DNA from: Cupriavidus basilensis
Lineage (GTDB): Bacteria; Pseudomonadota; Gammaproteobacteria; Burkholderiales; Burkholderiaceae
Assembly: GCF_000832305.1 (NCBI RefSeq)
Contig: NZ_CP010536.1
Span: 1,550,001-1,614,000 of the forward strand
DNA length: 64,000 nt
Reading direction: 5' to 3'
Shown here: piece after piece, positions 8,271-14,877 of the stretch
How the letters are laid out: every line of letters begins with the position of its first letter
Position numbering within the stretch: position 1 is the stretch's first letter
The notes under the pieces: generated by a model
The model's input: the letters and a program-made list of their open reading frames with translations, nothing else
Databases searched by the model: none
Told to the model about the DNA's origin: nothing
Made by a program: the position numbers and the translations under genes

Positions 8271-8294
8271 GCGACCCCTCTGCAGAGGGGTCGC
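8271..8294. other. Perfect 24-bp palindrome after the deaminase gene
   Basis: GCGACCCCTCTG is followed directly by its exact reverse complement, CAGAGGGGTCGC, 25 bases after the stop codon. Weaker flanking pairing (GTGCCGC with GCGGCAT) extends the stem. It has no T run, so it is more likely an mRNA 3' hairpin than a terminator. Confidence 0.5.
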
Positions 8295-8360
8295 GGCATG
8301 TCTTCAATGTATTCACACTAGGCATCGGGTCGTTCCCTGAACGCCCCTGACCCTTCCCCA

Positions 8361-8388
8361 GCCCGCCATCGATCGCGGGCTTTTTTTT
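8361..8388 (+). terminator. Rho-independent terminator
   Basis: GCCCGC, an 8-base loop, GCGGGC and then eight T residues. It would end transcription from the LysR/deaminase unit. A small RNA ending here is also conceivable. Confidence 0.85.
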
Positions 8389-8454
8389 GCGTGTTTTTCG
8401 ACGATGAATCGCCGGGGCCGTGGGGCGGGCGGTGACAGACGTGGAGCGCCAATG

Positions 8455-8488
8455 GAAAAAGCCGGAAGCATTGCTGCTTCCGGCTTTT
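8455..8488 (-). terminator. Rho-independent terminator after tRNA-Lys copy 2
   Basis: Identical hairpin to the one after copy 1 (AAAAGCCGGAAGCA / TGCTTCCGGCTTTT). Confidence 0.9.
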
Positions 8489-8497
8489 AGAATTCGC

Positions 8498-8573
8498 TGG
8501 TGGGGCGTGAGTGACTCGAACACTCGACCTACGGATTAAGAGTCCGCTGCTCTACCAACTGAGCTAACGCCCC
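8498..8573 (-). tRNA. tRNA-Lys (anticodon CTT), copy 2
   Basis: Base-for-base the same 76-base tRNA as at 5327-5402, with the CTT anticodon and encoded CCA. Confidence 0.97.
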
Positions 8574-8586
8574 AACGAAGAAAAAG

Positions 8587-8614
8587 ATTGTATCATGGTT
8601 TTGGAGCTTGTCAA
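8587..8614 (-). promoter_or_regulatory. Promoter of tRNA-Lys copy 2
   Basis: On the minus strand a perfect TTGACA (8609-8614), 16 bases and TACAAT (8587-8592). This is a different promoter from that of copy 1. Confidence 0.75.
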
Positions 8615-8859
8615 ACCCCTGCGTAATTTTTCCTGCATGAGGGTGCTCTGGAAATGCCGTGTGCGATTTCGCCGTCGTACGCGCAATGCCCGGGCAGCCT
8701 TGTTACTTCTCCTTGCACCGAACTCAGGCACTCACGCCGTGGGAACTCGCCCGGGGCTTCGGCAGTCTTGCTTGGGGTGAGCGGGGCGTAGGCCTTTGCG
8801 GACGAGTCGGGCCGACCCATGTTAGGATGATTATTCACTTGCAATGGAGGGCTGTACCG

Positions 8860-9123
8860 ATGGATATCAAGTTCCAAGAGCAAGAGCGTTACGATATCAA
8901 CAATGAAGGCTTGCTATTTCACGCCGTTGTCGACGGCCAAACAGTCACTTGCGTGGTGACCCGTGAAGCGCTGTGGGAAGGCTTCAGTGCCGACCAGGTG
9001 TTGTCGCTGGAAGAGGCATTCCGCGCCGGACGTGAAACCATCGAGCGTGCTGCGGTGGTGCTGATCGAGCAGGGCGCTGCCCAGCCAGTTGTAGTCAAGC
9101 GCGCCCATGTGGCGCCGCTCTGA
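8860..9123 (+). CDS. DUF1488-family small protein
   Basis: An 87-residue protein (MDIKFQEQERYDINNEGLLF...) that matches the DUF1488 pattern: an N-terminal beta-rich part with VTCVVTREALW, then a helical half with LSLEEAFRAGRETIERAA. No function is established for the family. The start at 8860 has a strong GGAGG at 8846-8850. It stands alone and is followed by a terminator. Confidence 0.8.
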   Translation: MDIKFQEQERYDINNEGLLFHAVVDGQTVTCVVTREALWEGFSADQVLSLEEAFRAGRETIERAAVVLIEQGAAQPVVVKRAHVAPL

Positions 9124-9200
9124 AGCGGATTCCAGTCCGGGCCGGTCATCGGTCCGATCCCGGGCTACCGCTTCAGGTCATTGCGGCTTCTCGCCGCCTG

Positions 9201-9231
9201 ACGCCGGTCTCCCGCCGGCGTTTCTCTTTTT
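9201..9231 (+). terminator. Rho-independent terminator after the DUF1488 gene
   Basis: ACGCCGG and CCGGCGT arms with a 7-base loop, then TTCTCTTTTTC. Confidence 0.75.
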
Positions 9232-9295
9232 CATTCCCCGCGCTCATCATTGATCTTCCCGATCGCGCCGATTGTGCCGATCACGTTGATCGCGC

Positions 9296-11110
9296 TCAAG
9301 CCGGTTTTGCTGGGTAGCCCGCCGCGCCAGGGCGGCTAGCGCATTCTTCGAAGATGCGTGCCTGGCATTGCGCACAGCCTGCGGGATCGAGGCGCGCAAT
9401 GATGGTGTGCAGCGCCTGCCGCTTGGTGGAGAAGATGTGCCCCTCGCCCAGCTTCGGCGCGAAGCCGGTCTGGTCCCACGTCTGCAATACCTGCGTGCGC
9501 GGACGATGGAAATACAGGTCGCCGCCGGCAGCGCGCCGCTCGCTCAGTTCGCTTTCCCACATCTCGGCGCCGGCCAGGTCGATGAAGTTCATGCTCTTGG
9601 TCATGGCCAGCAGATGGATCTGGCCAGGATGGGCGTTGCGTGCTGCGTGCAAGCGGTCCGTCACGTACTGGACCGCGCCGAAGTAGATCGCGCCTTCCAT
9701 GCGCAGCAGCTTGAGTTGGGGGCATTCCGGTTGCGGGCGGTGCAGTTCGTCGAGCGGTGTAAAGCGCCGGTCGGGGTCGTCGGCGTCTGGCACCAGGCTG
9801 CGCACCGCCGGGCGCGAGGTGCGATAGAGATAGGCCACCAGTGACAGGATGGTGCCGAGCAAGACCGCCATCTCCAGGCGGATGGCCAGCATGGCGACAA
9901 AGGTGCTGACGGCGATGGCGAATTCCGTGCGGCTCAGGCTGGCGATGCGGCGCAGCCGGCCGAAATCGAACAGGCCCCAGGCCACCAGCAGCAACATCGC
10001 GGCGATGGAGGCCAGCGGGATCTGCGCCAGCAGCGAGGCGCTGGCCGTGACCAGCACCACTAGCAGCAAGGCCGAGAAAATGCTGGCCAGCGGCGTCTGC
10101 GCGCCGGCCTCGTAGTTAGGCATGGAGCGGTTCAGCGAGCCGCAGGAGATATAGGCGGAGAACAAGCCGCCTGCGATATTCGACAGGCCCTGCCCGATGA
10201 ATTCGCGGTTGGCATCGATGTGCTGGCCCGAGCGCAGCGCCACCGCCTTGGCGATCGAGATCGACTGGCCGAGTGCCACGATGGTCAGCGCGGCGGCGAC
10301 GCCAAGCAGGTCGGGGATTGCCCGCCAGGAAATATCCGGCAGGCCGAAGGGCGGGATGGCCGAGGGAATCGGCCCGACCACATTAACGTGGTGTGCGCCC
10401 GCGCTCCAGCCCGGCGCGTTGAGCAGCAGGGCGACGCCGTAACCCGCCAGCAGGCCGATCAGCATGAAGGGCAGGCGGCGCGAGACGCGCTTCACCGCGA
10501 TGGTCACCGCGAGAGTAATCGCCGCTACCGTGAACGCGCTCCAGTTGATGCCGTCGGCATTGTCCAGCAGGAAGCGCACCACGCCGAAGGCGCTCGTACC
10601 CGTCGGCACGGCCAGCCCGAACAGGTCCTTGAGCGCATAGAGGCCGATCAGCGTCGCCGCGCCGCAGGTGAAGCCAAGCAGCACCGAGGGCGAGATGAAG
10701 TTGGCCAGCGTGCCAAGGCGCAGGGTGCCCACGGCAAGCTGCAGCAAGCCAACCATGATGGTGACGGCGAGCGCCAGGTTGATGTACTCGGGACTGCCGG
10801 CAAATGCCACCGGGCTCAGCATGGCGAACAGCGCCAGCGAGTTGGCGTTGGTCGGGCCGGACATCACATGCCAGCTTGAGCCGAACAAGGCCGCCACGAT
10901 GCAGGGAATCACGGCCGCGTAGATGCCGTATTGCGGCGGCAGGCCGGCAAGCGTGGCAAAGGCCACGCCCTGCGGCAGCACCAGCACCGCGCCAAGCAGG
11001 CCCGCAACCAGGTCCGCACGCAAGGAGGCGCGGCTCACGCGGTGACGCCATGCCGGCAACAGGCGCTCGAGCATCCGGCCGGTCGTGCCCTGCGCAGCCG
11101 GAGCGGTCAT
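9296..11110 (-). CDS. SulP-family anion permease with C-terminal STAS domain
   Basis: A 604-residue SulP (SLC26-like) transporter of inorganic anions such as sulfate or bicarbonate. After a short cytoplasmic start come many membrane spans, including the family segment VLPQGVAFATLAGLPPQYGI and the FISCGSLN-type motif seen as YISCGSLNRSMPNYEAGAQT. A STAS domain begins around residue 455 (LLRMEGAIYFGAVQYV). It ends in a short Cys-bearing tail. The ATG at 11110 overlaps the stop of the upstream MarR gene as ATGA, so the two are translationally coupled. The substrate is not predictable from sequence. Confidence 0.9.
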   Translation of the reverse strand: MTAPAAQGTTGRMLERLLPAWRHRVSRASLRADLVAGLLGAVLVLPQGVAFATLAGLPPQYGIYAAVIPCIVAALFGSSWHVMSGPTNANSLALFAMLSPVAFAGSPEYINLALAVTIMVGLLQLAVGTLRLGTLANFISPSVLLGFTCGAATLIGLYALKDLFGLAVPTGTSAFGVVRFLLDNADGINWSAFTVAAITLAVTIAVKRVSRRLPFMLIGLLAGYGVALLLNAPGWSAGAHHVNVVGPIPSAIPPFGLPDISWRAIPDLLGVAAALTIVALGQSISIAKAVALRSGQHIDANREFIGQGLSNIAGGLFSAYISCGSLNRSMPNYEAGAQTPLASIFSALLLVVLVTASASLLAQIPLASIAAMLLLVAWGLFDFGRLRRIASLSRTEFAIAVSTFVAMLAIRLEMAVLLGTILSLVAYLYRTSRPAVRSLVPDADDPDRRFTPLDELHRPQPECPQLKLLRMEGAIYFGAVQYVTDRLHAARNAHPGQIHLLAMTKSMNFIDLAGAEMWESELSERRAAGGDLYFHRPRTQVLQTWDQTGFAPKLGEGHIFSTKRQALHTIIARLDPAGCAQCQARIFEECASRPGAAGYPAKPA

Positions 11111-11556
11111 GCTCGCGGGTCTCGTTCGCTGAGGCTCACCAGCAATTCGTCGATCGCGCCATAGACCTTGCCCAACCGCTCGGCGCCGATCATCTGCTCG
11201 AGCTGCGCATAGCGGCGGTCGATCAGCGGCTCCATCTCGGCGATCAGGGCACGGCATTTGTCGGTCAGCGAGATCAACTGGCGGCGCTGGTCCGTGGTGG
11301 AGCGCGAGCGCAGGATCAGGCCAGCTTCCTCCATGCTCGACAGCATGCGGGTAAGGCTCGGGCTCAGGATCAGGCAGGCATCGGCGAGCTGGTTAGGCTC
11401 CATCTCGCCTTGCTCGTTGAGGGTGCGCACCACGCGCCATTGCTGCTCGGTCATGCCGTGCTGGCGTAGGATGGGCCGGAAGCCCGCCATCAGCGTTTCG
11501 CGGGCTTGCAGCAGCAGGTGGGGGAGGTTGCGGTGGCGGAAGGTAGCCGGTTTCAT
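11107..11556 (-). CDS. MarR-family regulator, HpaR-like
   Basis: A 149-residue MarR regulator. The RHRNLPHLLLQARETLM start and LTEQQWRVVRTL-like helix (here MTEQQWRVVRTLNEQGEM) closely resemble HpaR, the repressor of homoprotocatechuate catabolism. The wing contains ILRSRSTTDQRRQLISLT. No hpa catabolic genes are adjacent; instead it is coupled (ATGA) to the SulP permease gene, which it may control. I chose the ATG at 11556 from the family N-terminus; the frame stays open to 11649. Confidence 0.85.
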   Translation of the reverse strand: MKPATFRHRNLPHLLLQARETLMAGFRPILRQHGMTEQQWRVVRTLNEQGEMEPNQLADACLILSPSLTRMLSSMEEAGLILRSRSTTDQRRQLISLTDKCRALIAEMEPLIDRRYAQLEQMIGAERLGKVYGAIDELLVSLSERDPRA

Positions 11557-11653
11557 GCCCGCAAGTGTAGCCGTGCAGGCGCCCGGACGCGAGCCGGTGG
11601 CTACCCGGATATGCCGAACGCCAGCCTGGTGGCCGGCGCCTTGGCGCAACGCC

Positions 11654-12451
11654 TCAGCCCAGGTCGAGCGTGGCCACCACCGGCGTGTGGTCCGAGGGCT
11701 GCTCCCAGGTGCGCGGCACGCGATCGATCACGCAGGCGCTGCACGCCTCGCGCAGGGCCGGCGACAGCAGGATGTGGTCGATGCGCAGGCCGGCGTTGCG
11801 GCGGAACGCAAACATGCGGTAGTCCCACCAGGAGAAGCTCTTCTCCGGCTGCTCGAACATGCGGTACGCGTCGGTCAGCCCAAGTGCCTCCAGCGCCCGG
11901 AACGCATCGCGCTCCGGTGGCGACACCAGGTTCTGCCCCTCCCATTTCTTGGGGTCGTGCACATCCCGGTCCTCGGGCGCGATATTGAAGTCGCCCAGCA
12001 GCGCGAGCTTCGGGTACTTCACCATTTCCTCCCGCAGCCACGCGGTGATCGCCTGCAGCCAGCCGAGCTTGTAGGTGAACTTGTCGGAGTCCGGTGCCTG
12101 CCCGTTGGGGAAGTACGCGCACACCAGGCGCACGTCGCCATAGGTCGCCGCCACCACGCGCTGCTGGGGGTCGTCGAAGCCAGGGATATTGCGCACCACG
12201 TCGGTGGGTGTCGCCATGGTGGCATTGCGCGCCAGGATCGCCACGCCGTTGTACGTCTTCTGGCCGGTGAACACGCTATGCCAGCCCGCGCTTTCCAGTT
12301 CGGCCAGCGGGTACTTGTCGTCCGGCATCTTCAGCTCCTGCAGGCACAGGGCATCGATCGGCGTATCGGCCTTTTCCTGCTCGCTCAACCAGTCCAGTAC
12401 CTGCGGTAGCCGGACCTTGAGCGAGTTGACGTTCCAAGTCGCAATTCTCAT
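11654..12451 (-). CDS. xthA: Exodeoxyribonuclease III
   Basis: A 265-residue endonuclease/exonuclease/phosphatase-fold enzyme that cleaves at AP sites and degrades DNA from 3' ends in base excision repair. The family motifs are all present: WNVNSLKVRLPQ, LQELKMPD (catalytic Glu), GDFNIAPEDRDV and the C-terminal SDHTPVVATL with the catalytic Asp-His. The ATG at 12451 shares a base with the TAA stop of the small AlpA-like frame upstream (TAATG), suggesting coupled translation. Confidence 0.96.
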   Translation of the reverse strand: MRIATWNVNSLKVRLPQVLDWLSEQEKADTPIDALCLQELKMPDDKYPLAELESAGWHSVFTGQKTYNGVAILARNATMATPTDVVRNIPGFDDPQQRVVAATYGDVRLVCAYFPNGQAPDSDKFTYKLGWLQAITAWLREEMVKYPKLALLGDFNIAPEDRDVHDPKKWEGQNLVSPPERDAFRALEALGLTDAYRMFEQPEKSFSWWDYRMFAFRRNAGLRIDHILLSPALREACSACVIDRVPRTWEQPSDHTPVVATLDLG

Positions 12452-12594
12452 TATTTCTCTATCTCTTTAATGCCGCTTGAGCGTGGGCCGATCTTCACGA
12501 GGCGCAGTGTACCAGCGGCCACCATGCGATAGACCGTTGCCTTCGAGAGGCTGAGCGGGTCCATCACCTCGTGAACGCGGTAAAGGCGTTGCAT
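12451..12594 (-). CDS. Small AlpA-like helix-turn-helix protein
   Basis: A 47-residue frame reads MQRLYRVHEVMDPLSLSKAT and continues VYRMVAAGTLRLVKIGPRSS. This is the AlpA/HTH_17 (excisionase-like) winged-helix signature: a recruiting helix, recognition helix SKATVYRMVAAG and the KIGPRS wing. After the wing it ends early (GIKEIEK) where family members usually continue into a third helix. No good ribosome site is seen. Its stop overlaps the exonuclease III start. It could be a regulator, a remnant of a mobile-element regulator, or a leader for xthA translation. Confidence 0.55.
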   Translation of the reverse strand: MQRLYRVHEVMDPLSLSKATVYRMVAAGTLRLVKIGPRSSGIKEIEK

Positions 12595-12631
12595 CGTCTG
12601 GGCCGGCCGGCTGCGGCGTCGCGGCGCTGCC

Positions 12632-13345
12632 CTAAGGCTTGAACGAGCCCTCGATGGTATAGCGCGATCCCGGATGCACCAGCCGTGCCAGCGTGATCGG
12701 CGAGCCTTGGCTTTCGGTGCGGCGGATCACGATCAGGCAGGGCTCGCTTGGCTTGACGCCAAGCAGTTCGGCCTCCTGCTCGGTGGGCAACTGCGCCTCG
12801 ATGGAGTATTGCGCTTCCCAAAGCGGTGCCACGGTCAGCAGGTAATTGGTGGGCGTGGTCTTGGTGAAGTCCACGTCGAGATAGTCAGGCGCGCGGGCGG
12901 GGTTGACGTAGCGGTCCTCGCACAGCAGCGGCACGCCGTTCTCGCTATGCACGATCAAGGTGTGGAAGACCTTGCTGCCGACGGGCAACCCGATGCGCTG
13001 CGCCAATGCCTCGGTGACGACTTCGGCGCGCGCCATGTGCACGTCGGAGCGGTGGCGGTGGCCCCGCTCCGTGATCTCGTCGTGCAGGTCGCGGATGGTC
13101 AGCGTGGACGACGCGCGATAGGGCTGGGTGGCGAACGTGCCGACGCCCTGCACGCGCTCCACCAGGCCTTCGGCCTGCAGTTCCCGTACCGCCCGGTTGG
13201 CGGTCATGCGGCTGACGCGGAACTGGGTCACCAGTTCGGATTCCGATGGCATCAGCGTGCCGGGCGGCCAGCGTCCGGCACTGAGTCCGTCCTTCAGGTA
13301 GTTCTTGATGTGCGCGTAGGCGGCGGCGGGTGGCAGGTAGGTCAT
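12632..13345 (-). CDS. GntR-family regulator with UTRA domain (HutC type)
   Basis: A 237-residue GntR/HutC regulator. The winged helix spans residues 5-75 (MPSESELVTQFRVSRMTANR), followed by a UTRA ligand-binding domain with SDVHMARAEVV and LCEDRYVNPARAPDYLDVDF, the latter typical of histidine-utilisation repressors that bind urocanate. No hut genes are in the window; the divergent neighbour is an MFS transporter with a HutC-like palindrome upstream, so that transporter is the likely target. The ATG at 13345 was chosen for the standard N-terminus. Confidence 0.88.
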   Translation of the reverse strand: MTYLPPAAAYAHIKNYLKDGLSAGRWPPGTLMPSESELVTQFRVSRMTANRAVRELQAEGLVERVQGVGTFATQPYRASSTLTIRDLHDEITERGHRHRSDVHMARAEVVTEALAQRIGLPVGSKVFHTLIVHSENGVPLLCEDRYVNPARAPDYLDVDFTKTTPTNYLLTVAPLWEAQYSIEAQLPTEQEAELLGVKPSEPCLIVIRRTESQGSPITLARLVHPGSRYTIEGSFKP

Positions 13346-13368
13346 GGCACGCAGTTTACTTGACCGCG

Positions 13369-13380
13369 CTTGTCTAGCCA
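13369..13380. promoter_or_regulatory. Possible degraded HutC half-site near the regulator start
   Basis: CTTGTCTAGCCA resembles half of the CTTGTATATACAAG palindrome at 13502-13515 and lies 24 bases upstream of the regulator's ATG, a place suited to autorepression. Confidence 0.3.
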
Positions 13381-13500
13381 ATTTCCATTGGCAGCGATCT
13401 TCCAGATCAAGGCCGGCATCCGCCAGGAGAGAGGAGGCGGGTTTTGGCTCCGGGTTTGGCGCCGATCAGGGTAATCCCGGCTCGTTGATTTGTTGTCTTA

Positions 13501-13516
13501 TCTTGTATATACAAGA
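13501..13516. promoter_or_regulatory. Perfect 16-bp palindrome TCTTGTATATACAAGA (HutC-type operator)
   Basis: An exact palindrome in the gap between the HutC-type regulator and the MFS gene. The CTTGTATATACAAG core matches the known form of HutC operators (TTGTATNTACAA-like). It lies 74 bases before the MFS start codon, where a bound repressor would block transcription. Confidence 0.65.
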
Positions 13517-13589
13517 ATATGTGTCGCAATCGATGATTCCAGGATGCTGGAAGCATGGATGGACAGGCGAGAGGGTGACCGGAGACAAC

Positions 13590-14843
13590 ATGGCAAAGGT
13601 GAGCGCAAGTGGGGGGGCGGGGATGAACATATTCCCGGGCTGGTATGTGGTTGGCGCGACGCACGTGCTGCTGGCGCTGATATTTGGCGCCGCGTACTCG
13701 TTTGGCGCATTTTTCGCGAGTATCCAGGAAGGCTTCGGGGTGGGGAGTTCGTCAGCGGCTTCCGTGTTCTCGTTCACCGCGCTGATTTACTACGTGGTGG
13801 GCGTATTCTCCGGGTCCCTGGCCGACCGGATCTCCACCCGCCGGGTCATTGCGATGGGCATTGTCTCGCTGGCGTTGGGATTCGCCATCGCCAGCGTCGT
13901 CACGGATTCGCTGGCGGGGTTTCTGGTTGCCTTTTGTTCGCTGGTGGGCCTGGGTGTAGGCCTGGTCTACGTGCCGGCGGTGACGGCGGTGCAGCGCTGG
14001 TTCGTCAGGCATCGCAGCCGGGCGTCGGGCCTTGCGTTGGCGGGCACGGGGCTTGGCACGTTCATCGGGCCGGTGGTGGCGGGCCTGCTGATGGAGCATA
14101 TGAGCTGGCAGGCGACAATGCGCTGCTTCGCGCTGGCCATCGCCGTGGTCGGGCTGGCAATGGCAATGCTGCTAAAGGGGCGCCCGGAAGAGGCCGGCCT
14201 GTATCCCGATGGCGCGCCTGCGGCGCCTGGCGCAGCCCATTTGCCCCCGCCATCCGGGCTCAGCCTGGCGCAGGCCGTGCGCGGCGGGCGATTCTGGTGG
14301 TACTTCGGCGCCATCCTGCTGGGCTCGGTCGGCCTGTTCGCCGCACTGGTCCATATCCATCCGTACGCGCGGCAGCATGGCTTGTCTTCCACGGCCGGGA
14401 ATCTGCTGATCGGGCTGGTGGGCGCCGGCAATATCCTGGGGCGCCTGTTGCTCGGCGGGCTTGGCGACAGGCTGGGCCCAGGGCGGCTGCTCATGTGCCT
14501 GACGCTGATGCTCGCGCTGCTCAACGGCGTGTGGCTTGGGGCCACGAGCTTCCCGGCGCTGGCGCTGTTTGCCGTCCTGTTTGGCGCGGCTAACGGCGGT
14601 TGCATTTCCTTGTACCCGGCGCTGGCCGCGACATGGTTCGGCACGGTCAACCTCGGGGCGATCCTGGGCGCACTGTATGTGGCGGTGGGGATTGCCGCGA
14701 TGGCGGGCGGCAGCCTGGCGGGCTGGCTCTTCGATGCCTACGGCAGTTACTCGGTGGCGATTGCGGTGAGCGCAGGCTGCGCGTTGCTGTCGACGGCCTG
14801 CATTGCACGCGCGCGCCGCCATGAAAAAAGCGGCTCAGACTGA
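13590..14843 (+). CDS. MFS transporter, monocarboxylate/oxalate-porter type
   Basis: A 417-residue major facilitator with about 12 membrane spans, starting PGWYVVGATHVLLALIFGAA. The loop DRISTRRVIAMG matches the MFS signature between spans 2 and 3, and the second half repeats it as GDRLGPGRLL. Overall it resembles OxlT/MCT-type carboxylate transporters. The start at 13590 has GGAGACAAC before it. The stop lies inside a convergent terminator stem. Given the HutC-type regulator and operator upstream, it probably imports the regulator's ligand or a relative. Confidence 0.85.
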   Translation: MAKVSASGGAGMNIFPGWYVVGATHVLLALIFGAAYSFGAFFASIQEGFGVGSSSAASVFSFTALIYYVVGVFSGSLADRISTRRVIAMGIVSLALGFAIASVVTDSLAGFLVAFCSLVGLGVGLVYVPAVTAVQRWFVRHRSRASGLALAGTGLGTFIGPVVAGLLMEHMSWQATMRCFALAIAVVGLAMAMLLKGRPEEAGLYPDGAPAAPGAAHLPPPSGLSLAQAVRGGRFWWYFGAILLGSVGLFAALVHIHPYARQHGLSSTAGNLLIGLVGAGNILGRLLLGGLGDRLGPGRLLMCLTLMLALLNGVWLGATSFPALALFAVLFGAANGGCISLYPALAATWFGTVNLGAILGALYVAVGIAAMAGGSLAGWLFDAYGSYSVAIAVSAGCALLSTACIARARRHEKSGSD

Positions 14844-14850
14844 GCCGCTT
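14824..14850 (-). terminator. Convergent terminator between the MFS gene and oligopeptidase A
   Basis: AAGCGGCTCA and TGAGCCGCTT arms with a 3-base loop; read on the minus strand the stem is followed by TTTT. The MFS stop codon lies within the stem. Confidence 0.8.
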
Positions 14851-14877
14851 GACCTGGACTATTGACGGCGTGCTGGC

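Larger units (their letters stand above)
8449..8580. repeat. 132-bp direct repeat, copy 2 (tRNA-Lys plus its terminator)
   Basis: Second copy of the element at 5278-5409, in the same orientation, offset by 3,171 bp. Confidence 0.95.

Noticed and set aside
9296..11257. 653-residue form of the SulP permease
   Set aside because: The extra 49 residues overlap the MarR gene in another frame; the ATG at 11110 overlaps the MarR stop and suits a coupled start.
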